Source of the DNA: SIG587 sp045649505
GTDB taxonomy: Bacteria > Bacillota > Clostridia > Oscillospirales > Acutalibacteraceae
Assembly: GCA_045649505.1 (NCBI GenBank)
Contig: JAZRQA010000085.1
Coordinates: forward strand, 1 to 7,531
Reading direction: 5' to 3'
Length of the DNA stretch: 7,531 bases
The position numbers and the translations under genes are program-made. Shown one piece after another: positions 1 to 6,759 of the stretch (the stretch's first letter is position 1; every line of letters begins with the position of its first letter). A model generated the notes under the pieces. The model ran no database searches. It worked only from the letters and a program-made list of their open reading frames with translations, and was not told the DNA's origin.

Positions 1-804
1 TATTGCATCACAAAAAAGGCGCAACACTCTTGAGGCAATTGCCTCGGGCAGCTCTGCAAAATCGGCAGTGCACAGGCTGTTGTCTTTAAACACCTGACTA
101 AAACATATATGGGCAGTATCGGATAAAAAACGCTCGTCCTCCCTAAACAGATGCGCACTGTGGGTTACGGTAGCTTCTACCGCGGGATTTATATTTTTAA
201 GAACAGGTACAATTCTATGACGAATGATATTACGGGTATAATCATCGGTTAAATTGCTGCTATCGGTAACAAAGGGTATTTGCTTTTGCGCGCAGTAATC
301 CTCAACCTCTTGCCTTGTTACATATATAAGTGGTCTAATAAAATTATCCCTTACAGGCGGTATACCGCAAAGTCCTTTTATCCCTGTACCTCTGGTCAAA
401 TTCATTATGACGGTTTCGAGATTATCACTTGCAGTATGTGCTGTTGCAATAAGCCCTGAACTGTTTTGGGCTAAAAAAGCGTACCGTATTTCCCTTGCGG
501 CAAGCTCGGTGCCCAAATGATTTTTTTCAGCATAGCCTAAAACATCGGCTGTGTGGCTTACAAGCTTAACGCCAAAATACCTGCATTGCTGTTGGACAAA
601 ATCTGCGTCACGCTTTGATTCCGCACCACGAAGATTATGGTTTAAATGGGCGGCACTGATTTTCAAGTTGAACTCGTCACTAAGTTCAATAAGGGCGTAG
701 AGCAATGCCATTGAATCGGCACCACCCGAAAGAGCAACGGTAATGTCCCTTCCCTTTTGAAGCATTGCGTGGTCATTTATTGCCGCACGTACTTTATTTA
801 ACAT
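1..804 (-). CDS. tilS: tRNA(Ile)-lysidine synthetase, C-terminus cut off by the window edge
   Basis: TilS uses ATP to attach lysine to C34 of the CAU-anticodon tRNA-Ile, converting it to an AUA reader; it is cytoplasmic and essential in most bacteria. The 268 visible codons are open to the window edge. Seen: the PP-loop SGGADS at residues 26-31, HLNHNLRG at 53-60, ATAHTASDNLET at 120-131, and the TDSSN...YTRNIIRH block at 180-196, all typical of the N-terminal ATPase domain of TilS. Full-length members are roughly 430-470 aa, so the substrate-binding C-terminal domains lie beyond the left edge. The ATG shares its A with the dnaB stop (TGATG) and has only a weak AGGA 12 bases upstream, so translation is probably coupled to dnaB. 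Identification is firm. Confidence 0.95.
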   Translation of the reverse strand, partial: MLNKVRAAINDHAMLQKGRDITVALSGGADSMALLYALIELSDEFNLKISAAHLNHNLRGAESKRDADFVQQQCRYFGVKLVSHTADVLGYAEKNHLGTELAAREIRYAFLAQNSSGLIATAHTASDNLETVIMNLTRGTGIKGLCGIPPVRDNFIRPLIYVTRQEVEDYCAQKQIPFVTDSSNLTDDYTRNIIRHRIVPVLKNINPAVEATVTHSAHLFREDERFLSDTAHICFSQVFKDNSLCTADFAELPEAIASRVLRLFCDAI

Positions 805-2174
805 CAGTGCAGCACATCCTGTGAAGTAAATCTCGTAAACTGACCGTCCCAGTGCAGGTTTACCGTACCAACCTCACCGTGGCGATTTTTTGCAACGATA
901 CATTCGGCCTTGCTTGCATCGGAAATTTCCTCGCCGTCGCCTTTTTCATTATCGTAATACTTTTCACGGTAGAGAAATAAAACTATATCGGCATCCTGCT
1001 CGATAGAGCCTGAATCTCTTAAGTCCGAAAGCGCAGGTTTATGGGATTTTCCTTTAACCTCGGTACCGCGGGAAAGCTGAGCGCAGGCAATAACAGGAAC
1101 CGAAAGTTCCTTAGCCATTGCTTTAAGGCTTCCTGAAATATCGGTAACCTCCTGCACACGGTTTTCGATTCGACGAGCCGAGCGCATAAGACCCAAATAG
1201 TCAATTATAACAAGGTCAACCTTTTTTAGACGCATCAGTTTTGCCTTCATTTCGGGAACGGTGATACCCGGCGTTTCATCAATAAAGATATTGGTTTTAG
1301 AAAGATGCTCACCTGCCATTGCAAGGCGTGTCCACTCATCGGTGGTAAGCTCACCCGTACGCAGTTTTTCGCTCTTGACCGAAGCCTCGTTTGAAAGAAG
1401 TCGTTGGGCAATCTGGTCCCTTGTCATTTCGAGGGAGAAAAAGCATACTGTCTTGCCGCTGTTTAGGGCAACATTACGGGCAACATTAAGCGCAAAGGAG
1501 GTTTTACCCATACCGGGACGGGCACCGAGAATAATAAGGTCTGATTTATTAAGACCCGTTATCATACGGTCAAGATCACCTATTCCGCTGGGAATGCCAA
1601 TGTAATCATTTCTCGTTGCGGGGTCGCTTATTTTACCCAGACGGTCATAGGTTTCAGCCTCAATAACATCCTTTATGTGGGTAAGTCCGCTCACCTCTTT
1701 ACCCTGACGTATTTCATAAATTCTCTGTTCAGCACTTTCAATAAGTTTGGTTGCATCCTGATTATTATCAGACACATCCTTAATTATCTCTTGCGCAACA
1801 CGGGTAAGACTGCGGGCATAGTAGCGTTCTCTTACAATATTTGCATAGGAAAGAATATTTGCCGCAGATGGCACTACCTCAATAAGGTGTGCGATATAGG
1901 CTTTACCCTTTGCCTCGTCGTAATTTGGGATTTGCTTGAGCTTTTCGAGAAGGGATATGTAATCCACAGACTGATTAAGCTCAAACATTTTTGATAGCAT
2001 GGCGTAAATTTCCTTGTGCTGTGGCAGGTAAAAATGCTCCGCCTTTAAAATAGACGCCACCATAGTAAAGCTGCCCGGGTCTATAATGAGAGAGCCCAAC
2101 ACCGCCTGCTCCGCCTCGGTGGAGTAAGGCATTTTGCCGCCCTCTAAATCGTAGATAATTTTTTCGTCAGCCAT
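804..2174 (-). CDS. dnaB: replicative DNA helicase DnaB (DnaC in Bacillus nomenclature)
   Basis: This is the hexameric replicative helicase that unwinds DNA at the fork and recruits primase. At 456 aa it is full length. The N-terminal primase-binding domain covers about 15-120, then comes a linker and the RecA-like ATPase from about 185. Seen: Walker A GARPGMGKTS at 217-226, the catalytic glutamate in SLEM (E249), Walker B VDLVIIDYLGLM at 319-330 (D325), sensor-like glutamine in CAQLSRG (Q366), the DLRDSGSIEQDAD motif at 384-396, and KNRHGEVG at 429-436 carrying the expected arginine finger (R431). There is no intein insertion. The ATG is 11 bases after the rplI stop, and its AGGAAG ribosome binding site (2182-2187) overlaps that TAG stop, an arrangement that suggests coupling. 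The rplI-dnaB pair is a classic Firmicutes arrangement. Identification is firm. Confidence 0.98.
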   Translation of the reverse strand: MADEKIIYDLEGGKMPYSTEAEQAVLGSLIIDPGSFTMVASILKAEHFYLPQHKEIYAMLSKMFELNQSVDYISLLEKLKQIPNYDEAKGKAYIAHLIEVVPSAANILSYANIVRERYYARSLTRVAQEIIKDVSDNNQDATKLIESAEQRIYEIRQGKEVSGLTHIKDVIEAETYDRLGKISDPATRNDYIGIPSGIGDLDRMITGLNKSDLIILGARPGMGKTSFALNVARNVALNSGKTVCFFSLEMTRDQIAQRLLSNEASVKSEKLRTGELTTDEWTRLAMAGEHLSKTNIFIDETPGITVPEMKAKLMRLKKVDLVIIDYLGLMRSARRIENRVQEVTDISGSLKAMAKELSVPVIACAQLSRGTEVKGKSHKPALSDLRDSGSIEQDADIVLFLYREKYYDNEKGDGEEISDASKAECIVAKNRHGEVGTVNLHWDGQFTRFTSQDVLH

Positions 2175-2185
2175 AATCTTTCTTC

Positions 2186-2626
2186 CTATTCTGTTACATT
2201 AACTGTAAGCTTAGCAATTATTCCCGTATAAAGCTTTATTTCAGCGGTATATATACCGAAGGACTTTATATCGGCAACACTCATTTTTTTACGGTCGATA
2301 TCAATACCCAATTCGTTCTTTATTTGTGTGGCAATTTCCTTAGAGGTAACGGCACCGAAAAGCTTACCGGAAGCACCTGCCTTGGCGTGGATTGTAACCT
2401 GCTTACCGTCAAGCTTTGCAGCGGTTGCCTTTGCGGCATCAATCTCCTCCTGCTTGTGGTGCGCCTTTGATTCCTCTCGGCTTTTAAGTTCGCTCATAGC
2501 GGCAGAGTTTGCCTCTATGGCAAGGTTTTTTGGGAAAAGGAAGTTTCTTGCGTATCCGTCAGAAGCGTTGCAAAGTTCACCCTTTTTGCCAAGACCCTTA
2601 ACATCTGCTAATAAAACAACTTTCAT
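2186..2626 (-). CDS. rplI: 50S ribosomal protein L9
   Basis: L9 binds 23S rRNA near the base of the L1 stalk and helps maintain reading frame. The protein is 146 aa, the normal family size. It starts with the canonical MKVVLLADVKGLGKKG, has the conserved GYARNFLFP segment at 24-32, a charged connecting helix at about 40-75 and the C-terminal domain after about 75. I place the start at the ATG at 2626. A GTG nine bases further upstream (2635) is in frame, but it lies inside the GAGGTG ribosome binding site (2633-2638) and would add MLK ahead of the family's usual N-terminus. The gene sits between ribonuclease J and dnaB and is probably cotranscribed with both. Confidence 0.97.
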   Translation of the reverse strand: MKVVLLADVKGLGKKGELCNASDGYARNFLFPKNLAIEANSAAMSELKSREESKAHHKQEEIDAAKATAAKLDGKQVTIHAKAGASGKLFGAVTSKEIATQIKNELGIDIDRKKMSVADIKSFGIYTAEIKLYTGIIAKLTVNVTE

Positions 2627-2632
2627 TTTTAA

Positions 2633-2638
2633 CACCTC
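2633..2638 (-). promoter_or_regulatory. rplI ribosome binding site (decides the start)
   Basis: GAGGTG on the minus strand lies 6 bases before the ATG at 2626. It contains the upstream in-frame GTG (2635), which therefore cannot be the start served by this site. Confidence 0.8.
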
Positions 2639-2644
2639 GTATGT

Positions 2645-2664
2645 GGGAGGGGGACGCCCCTCCC
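2645..2664 (-). repeat. GC-rich 8-bp hairpin between ribonuclease J and rplI
   Basis: The perfect inverted repeat GGGAGGGG / CCCCTCCC has a 4-base loop (2653-2656). In the minus-strand transcript it falls 15 bases after the ribonuclease J stop and 6 bases before the rplI ribosome binding site. Neither strand has a T-run after the stem, so it is not a standard intrinsic terminator. It is much richer in GC than its surroundings. It may be a processing or stability element, or a copy of a dispersed palindromic repeat; the sequence alone cannot decide. Confidence 0.75.
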
Positions 2665-2679
2665 CTGTATAAAAATTAT

Positions 2680-4500
2680 TTATATATCAAGAATTATTGG
2701 AAGCACCATCGGGCTGCGCTTAGTTTTTTCATAGACAAAGCGCGAAACGCCGTCACGCAGCCTTGATTTTATTGTGTTACGATCATAAATGTTTGAAAGA
2801 TAACACTTTTCGAGCACATCACAGGCAGCCTCAGCTGCATCTTCAATAAGTTGTTCGGATTCCTTAACATACACAAATCCGCGGGTTACTACCTCAGGTC
2901 CCGACACAACCTCTCCTGTAACAGAATCCATTGTAACTGCAACAACTATAATACCGTCATCGGAAAGATGCTTGCGGTCCCTTAAAACAATACTGCCCAC
3001 ATCTCCGACACCAAGGCCGTCAACAAGAACTCTGCCCGCGGGAACGGTTTCGGTGACCTTCATGCTTCTTTTTGTCAACTCAACAACACTGCCTATATTG
3101 GTTATAAGGATATTTTCCTGCTTTATTCCCATAACCTTTGCAAGGGCGGCGTGCTTAGCAAGATGCTTTTGCTCACCATGCACAGGGATAAAATATTTAG
3201 GCTTAACAAGGTTCATCATAAGTTTCAGCTCTTCCTGACAGGCATGACCCGAAACATGAACATCGTACATCTTTTCGTAAACAACGTTGGCTGAGCGTTT
3301 CATAAGCTCATTTATAACCTTGCTTACAAGCTTTTCGTTACCCGGTATGGGTGTAGCGGAAATTATTATCATATCACCCGGTAGAATATCCACATTACGG
3401 TGGTCGCTGTAAGCCATACGATGCAGAGCCGAAAGCGGCTCGCCCTGACTGCCTGTTGTTATTATTACAAGTTCATCGGGGCGGTAGCGTTTTATGGTAT
3501 CAATTTCAACCAATACACCGCTGGGAACCTTTAAATAGCCCATTTGAGCGGCAATATTTACAACATTCAGCATACTGCGGCCCGAGACAGCAACCTTACG
3601 GGAACATTTCACAGCTTCGTCAATTATCTGCTGGATACGATGGATGTTAGATGAAAAAGTGGCAACAATTATTCGGTGAGTGTCGGCCTTTTTAAATAGC
3701 GTTGAGAAGGATTCGCCAACAATACGCTCCGACTGGGTATAACCGGGACGCTCAGCATTTGTTGAATCAGAAAGAAGGGCAAGAACGCCCTTTTTGCCGA
3801 GCTGAGCAAAACGGGAAAGGTCTATAACAAAATCGTCAATCGGGGTGGTGTCTATTTTGAAATCACCTGTTTGCACAACAGTGCCTGCACCTGAGGTTAT
3901 TGCAAGCGCTACTGCATCGGGAATAGAGTGATTAACGTGAATGAATTCCACCGAGAAGTTGCCAAGCTTTACGGTATCGCCGGGCTTTACAACATTAAGT
4001 CTTGCATCCGAAGCAAGGCGGTGCTCCTTTAATTTGCCCTCAACAAGACCAAGGGTAAGGCGGGTGCCGTAGATAGGTACATTGAACTGTTTTAATAAAT
4101 AAGGGATAGCACCGATGTGGTCCTCGTGACCGTGGGTAAGAACAAGACCCCTTATTTTATCCTTGTTTTCAAGTATATAGGTAAAATCAGGGATAATGGT
4201 ATCAATACCCGGTGTTTCCTCATCAGGGAAGCTCATACCGCAATCAACCAGCAGCATATCCCCCGCATACTCATAAAGGGTTATATTCTTGCCTATTTCT
4301 TCAAGGCCGCCTAAAGGGATTATGCGAAGCGGTTTTTCAGGTGGACGGTTCGGATTCTTAGGCTTTGTGCTTTTTGCAGAAGTTCGGGGAGCAAACTGCT
4401 TTTTTGCAGGAGATTTTGACTTAGTATTCTCTCGCTTTTCGGGTTTTCTTTTTTTATTAGCGGGCGGTTTTTTTGACGCCGCCTTTTTGTTTTCGGGCAT
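2680..4500 (-). CDS. rnj: ribonuclease J with a basic N-terminal extension
   Basis: RNase J is a metallo-beta-lactamase/beta-CASP nuclease with 5'-to-3' exonuclease and endonuclease activity, central to mRNA decay and rRNA maturation in Gram-positive bacteria. Seen in the 606-aa protein: DCGMSFPDEETPGID at 86-100, zinc-binding HGHEDH at 123-128, H191, D213 in TGDFKID, SDSTNAERPG at 244-253, ATFSSNIHR at 280-288, SGRSM at 306-310, TTGSQGEP at 348-355, HVSGHA at 415-420 and PVHGE at 439-443, then a C-terminal domain after about 455. The catalytic set is complete. Residues 1-56 are a low-complexity tail with 20 Lys/Arg and 10 Pro, absent from the 555-aa Bacillus subtilis RNase J1. I start at the ATG at 4500; an in-frame TTG at 4518 overlaps the GGAGG ribosome binding site. 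The sequence does not tell J1 from J2. Confidence 0.96.
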   Translation of the reverse strand: MPENKKAASKKPPANKKRKPEKRENTKSKSPAKKQFAPRTSAKSTKPKNPNRPPEKPLRIIPLGGLEEIGKNITLYEYAGDMLLVDCGMSFPDEETPGIDTIIPDFTYILENKDKIRGLVLTHGHEDHIGAIPYLLKQFNVPIYGTRLTLGLVEGKLKEHRLASDARLNVVKPGDTVKLGNFSVEFIHVNHSIPDAVALAITSGAGTVVQTGDFKIDTTPIDDFVIDLSRFAQLGKKGVLALLSDSTNAERPGYTQSERIVGESFSTLFKKADTHRIIVATFSSNIHRIQQIIDEAVKCSRKVAVSGRSMLNVVNIAAQMGYLKVPSGVLVEIDTIKRYRPDELVIITTGSQGEPLSALHRMAYSDHRNVDILPGDMIIISATPIPGNEKLVSKVINELMKRSANVVYEKMYDVHVSGHACQEELKLMMNLVKPKYFIPVHGEQKHLAKHAALAKVMGIKQENILITNIGSVVELTKRSMKVTETVPAGRVLVDGLGVGDVGSIVLRDRKHLSDDGIIVVAVTMDSVTGEVVSGPEVVTRGFVYVKESEQLIEDAAEAACDVLEKCYLSNIYDRNTIKSRLRDGVSRFVYEKTKRSPMVLPIILDI

Positions 4501-4510
4501 AAATAGGCTT

Positions 4511-4516
4511 TCCTCC
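4511..4516 (-). promoter_or_regulatory. ribonuclease J ribosome binding site (decides the start)
   Basis: GGAGGA on the minus strand lies 10 bases before the ATG at 4500, a slightly long spacing. The alternative in-frame TTG (4516-4518) shares its last base with this site, so it is not a usable start. Confidence 0.7.
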
Positions 4517-4553
4517 AAATTAAATTTATGTAGTTTTTATTCTAATATATATG

Positions 4554-4578
4554 CGGATACATTCACACTGAGTATCCG
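4554..4578 (-). other. stem-loop in the ribonuclease J leader
   Basis: A perfect 7-bp inverted repeat CGGATAC / GTATCCG encloses 11 bases, within which TCA/TGA could extend the helix across a 2-base bulge. It lies in the middle of a predicted leader of about 125 nt, between the promoter and the ribosome binding site. No known riboswitch or T-box features are visible. A role in controlling expression is inference. Confidence 0.5.
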
Positions 4579-4610
4579 TAAAAGTTCAAAATACGGGACA
4601 CATTACCCCA

Positions 4611-4630
4611 CTATATATAATCATACATAG
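4611..4630 (-). other. imperfect hairpin at the predicted 5' end of the ribonuclease J mRNA
   Basis: In the transcript, CUAUGUAU can pair with AUAUAUAG over a GAUU loop: 8 pairs including one G-U. The start point predicted from the promoter (about 4627) falls within the first bases of the stem, so the 5' end would be partly sequestered. The stem is AU-rich, so its stability is modest; it could equally be chance in an AT-rich promoter region. Confidence 0.35.
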
Positions 4631-4633
4631 TAT

Positions 4634-4662
4634 ATATTACCTTGTTTTACCTGTTTTGTCAA
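4634..4662 (-). promoter_or_regulatory. sigma-A-type promoter for the rnj-rplI-dnaB-tilS cluster
   Basis: A perfect -35 TTGACA (4657-4662) is separated by exactly 17 bases from a -10 TAATAT (4634-4639; 4 of 6 consensus). It lies directly downstream of the terminator of the preceding unit and about 135 bases before the ribonuclease J ATG. No other promoter of comparable quality is visible before tilS, so it probably serves the whole cluster. Confidence 0.75.
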
Positions 4663-4693
4663 ATATTATTGGAAGGAAATTTGTTTTTTAAAC

Positions 4694-4718
4694 AAAAAAA
4701 TAATCGCCGAAGCGATTA
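4694..4718 (-). terminator. intrinsic terminator closing the polymerase-YolD-C39-like unit
   Basis: A 7-bp stem TAATCGC / GCGATTA with a UUCG tetraloop (4701-4718) is followed on the minus strand by seven T residues (4694-4700). The 5' arm of the stem begins with the TAA stop codon of the C39-like gene. A second AT-only inverted repeat (4680-4696) overlaps the T-run and may be incidental. Confidence 0.9.
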
Positions 4719-5084
4719 CTCTTTTAGTATCTTAAAATAATATCTGCGCGCACTTGGCGGAAAATCTTCAAGCACGCCATATTCGGGGTCATAAAATGTT
4801 CCTTTAAAGTAAAGTGACCAATGCCAGCATTTCGGTGTTTCAAGGCTTAAAATACAAATTTCAGGCAGCTGCTCCTTCTTTTGAACGCTAACGCGCATAG
4901 AACAATATTTTATCCCGTAATGCTCAAGACACAAAAACATATCTCTAAGCTTGGTTTCCCTATCGGTTTTAACAAGGTCGATTATTTCCTGTACCGTTAC
5001 GCCTGCAAGCATAGCCAGCACAGCCTGACCGCAAGCAAGCGGATTCGGCTCATAGATATGTTGGATTTTTTCGGTTACAGCCAC
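4716..5084 (-). CDS. small C39/papain-like cysteine-peptidase-fold protein, function unknown
   Basis: The 122-aa protein has the layout of a minimal C39-like peptidase domain: NPLACGQAVLAMLAG at 14-28 with a candidate nucleophile C18, then CWHWSLYFKGTFYDPEYG at 86-103 with candidate H88 and the DP motif (D99). No signal peptide, membrane segment or ABC-transporter domain is visible, so it should be cytoplasmic and is not a standard bacteriocin-leader peptidase. Whether it is catalytically active is not known. The GTG start has GGAG (5094-5097) 9 bases upstream; the next internal Met (M24) lies after C18, so the GTG is needed to keep the motif. It begins 40 bases after the YolD-like stop with no terminator between, and a strong terminator follows, so it is probably the last gene of the LexA-controlled unit. 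The family assignment is by motif only. Confidence 0.75.
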   Translation of the reverse strand: MAVTEKIQHIYEPNPLACGQAVLAMLAGVTVQEIIDLVKTDRETKLRDMFLCLEHYGIKYCSMRVSVQKKEQLPEICILSLETPKCWHWSLYFKGTFYDPEYGVLEDFPPSARRYYFKILKE

Positions 5085-5124
5085 TCTTTATCACTCCCAT
5101 ATTATTTTAACATTTTTTATTGAC

Positions 5125-5466
5125 TTACACAACAATTATCTCATAAAGGTCATTAAATTGAATTATAACCGACACAATCTGTAAAAAGCGTCGGGCAAAA
5201 TCAATTTTTGTAACCGTGCCTGTAAGTTGCACATATTCCTGCTCAAGTGAATTATAGTATATTACCGTTATTATCTGCCCCGTTTCGAGGCCGTCAAGCG
5301 CACAGTTGATTTTATTTGCCATAAATTGCGAAAGCTCTTTTTTAGGCACGCGTATTTTTTCTTTTTCTTTGAGTGCCTCAGGTAAACCCTTAAGGGCGGC
5401 AAAGGGTGCAAAAATCTTTGCCCGTTCACACACGGGCATCGGTGCAAGCGGTTTAGTTTTCGCCAC
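5125..5466 (-). CDS. YolD-like family protein
   Basis: YolD-like proteins are small and are often encoded next to UmuC-type polymerases in Gram-positive bacteria and their plasmids and phages. They have been proposed to stand in for UmuD, but the biochemical role is unsettled. This one is 113 aa. It carries the family's N-terminal signature RAKIFAPFAALKGL at 15-28, a charged helix at about 30-45, and a beta-rich C-terminal half containing LTGTVTKIDFARRFLQIV (81-98) and the closing FNDLYEI. The GTG start has a perfect AGGAGGT (5474-5480) 7 bases upstream. The gene overlaps the 3' end of the polymerase gene by 14 bases in another frame, and its ribosome binding site lies inside the polymerase coding sequence, which points to coupled expression. 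Confidence 0.88.
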   Translation of the reverse strand: MAKTKPLAPMPVCERAKIFAPFAALKGLPEALKEKEKIRVPKKELSQFMANKINCALDGLETGQIITVIYYNSLEQEYVQLTGTVTKIDFARRFLQIVSVIIQFNDLYEIIVV

Positions 5467-6724
5467 TTTTATGACCTCCTATCTGTCGGTTGCGCTCTCT
5501 GGCCGTGGCGGCACAGGATAGGCTAATACCCTTTAAAATTGAATTTTTGCCGAATCGTTTTTTTATATCGAGTACCGTTTCCTGAATCACCTTGTTTTTT
5601 ATAAGTTTTTCGTTATCGTCAAGCAGACTTAGCTGTGTAACGCCGCAATCCTTTACGACACGGTTGCAGGTTATATTTATTCTGCGTATAGGATACCTCG
5701 CATCTACTATTCTTTTATAAAGATTTACTGCAGCGGGAATAAGCAGAGTATCGGCATTTGTAGGTATAGCAACACTCGCACTGCCCCTTGCAAAATCCAT
5801 ATTAAGAGAATTTGAATATCCCACATACATAGTAACCGAATCGGTCACAAGCCCCTTCTCCACCATATCGGTGCAAAGGCTATCCATCATTTCCTTGACT
5901 ATTATCTGAGCGTCGACAAAGGAATAATCGCACATAAGCACTTGACCGCTTGTAAGGCAATTAGTTTTTGATTTATAGGCTTTAATATCGCAAAGCCGTG
6001 TCGGCTCCCTGCCGTTTGCGTGGTCGATAAGCAGTTCGGCATCTATTCCAAACCAATTATATAGCAGTTCCTCGGGAGTGTTTGCTATATCACCCATAGT
6101 GAAAATTCCCTTTTGTTCAAGACGGCGCGCAGTGCCCCGTCCCACCCGCCAAAAATCCGTGAGCGGTGTATGGTTCCACATAGTAGCCTTGTAGGAAATT
6201 TCATCAAGCATACCTATAAAATCGGGGGAATGCTTGGCGGTAATATCAAGCGCCACCTTTGCAAGGTAAAGGTTGGTGCCGATACCGCAGGTAGCGCGTA
6301 CCCCAACACTTTCAAAAACATCCTGCATTATTTTTTGCGCCAACTGTTTTGCGGTAAGTCGGTATAACACAAGGTACTCTGTAGCATCGATAAAAACCTC
6401 GTCTATTGAATAAACATGAATATCGTCAGGAGAAATGTATTTAAGATACACAGCATAAATTTCGGCGGCATAGTCAATATATTTTTTCATTCTCGGCGGT
6501 GCGGTTATATACTCAACGCCTTCGGGAATTTCAAAAACGCGACAGCGGTTTTTAATACCTAAAGCCTTCATAGCAGGTGTTATTGCAAGACAAATGGTTT
6601 TTTCGCTTCGCTCAGGGTCTGCCACTATTAAATTGGTTTTCATAGGGTCAAGTCCCCGCTCAACACACTCCACTGAGGCATAAAAGGATTTTAAATCTAT
6701 GCAAAGAATTTGCCGACGTTTCAA
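5453..6724 (-). CDS. Y-family DNA polymerase, UmuC/UvrX-like translesion polymerase
   Basis: This is an error-prone polymerase that bypasses damaged bases. Counted from the TTG start it is 423 aa. Seen: CIDLKSFYASVE at 8-19 with metal ligand D10 and Y15 at the steric-gate position; SIDEVFID at 106-113 with D108 and E109; a helix-hairpin-helix around DFWRVGRGTARRLEQKGI (190-207); the little-finger region; a likely sliding-clamp motif QLSLL at 364-368; and the closing RNRQIGGHKSGE typical of the Gram-positive UmuC branch. The catalytic acids are all present. I choose the TTG at 6724 because GAGG (6733-6736) is 8 bases upstream. The GTG at 6769 lies within the extended -10 promoter, and the ATG at 6742 directly follows the LexA box with no ribosome binding site. 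It heads the unit with the YolD-like and C39-like genes. Confidence 0.93.
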   Translation of the reverse strand: MKRRQILCIDLKSFYASVECVERGLDPMKTNLIVADPERSEKTICLAITPAMKALGIKNRCRVFEIPEGVEYITAPPRMKKYIDYAAEIYAVYLKYISPDDIHVYSIDEVFIDATEYLVLYRLTAKQLAQKIMQDVFESVGVRATCGIGTNLYLAKVALDITAKHSPDFIGMLDEISYKATMWNHTPLTDFWRVGRGTARRLEQKGIFTMGDIANTPEELLYNWFGIDAELLIDHANGREPTRLCDIKAYKSKTNCLTSGQVLMCDYSFVDAQIIVKEMMDSLCTDMVEKGLVTDSVTMYVGYSNSLNMDFARGSASVAIPTNADTLLIPAAVNLYKRIVDARYPIRRINITCNRVVKDCGVTQLSLLDDNEKLIKNKVIQETVLDIKKRFGKNSILKGISLSCAATARERNRQIGGHKSGEN

Positions 6725-6732
6725 GAAATCTA

Positions 6733-6736
6733 CCTC
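6733..6736 (-). promoter_or_regulatory. polymerase ribosome binding site (decides the TTG start)
   Basis: GAGG, within AAAGAGGT on the minus strand, lies 8 bases before the TTG at 6724. It is the only plausible ribosome binding site downstream of the predicted transcription start. Confidence 0.7.
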
Positions 6737-6743
6737 TTTCATC

Positions 6744-6755
6744 GAACATTTGTTC
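6744..6755 (-). promoter_or_regulatory. LexA (DinR) operator / SOS box
   Basis: GAACAAATGTTC followed by G on the minus strand matches the Gram-positive LexA consensus CGAACRNRYGTTCG at every position except the first base. It begins 4 bases after the -10 hexamer, so bound LexA would cover the predicted start point (about 6753) and block the promoter. I saw no other GAAC-N4-GTTC site in the window. It implies DNA-damage induction of the polymerase unit. Confidence 0.9.
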
Positions 6756-6759
6756 TTAT

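Noticed and set aside
1261..1605. Plus-strand open frames over dnaB, rplI and ribonuclease J (for example 1261-1605, 1677-1994, 2328-2672, 2972-3238)
   Set aside because: They lie antisense to strongly conserved genes, show no family-like sequence, and have no convincing promoter or ribosome binding site.
4519..4640. T-box or known riboswitch in the ribonuclease J leader
   Set aside because: No T-box sequence, no terminator/antiterminator pair and no recognisable aptamer core; only simple stem-loops are visible.
5104..5132. Possible internal promoter for the C39-like gene (TTGTGT, 17 bases, TGT-TAAAAT)
   Set aside because: The -35 matches only 3 of 6 positions, and the predicted start would fall on the ribosome binding site. 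AT-rich spacers often give such matches, so cotranscription is simpler.
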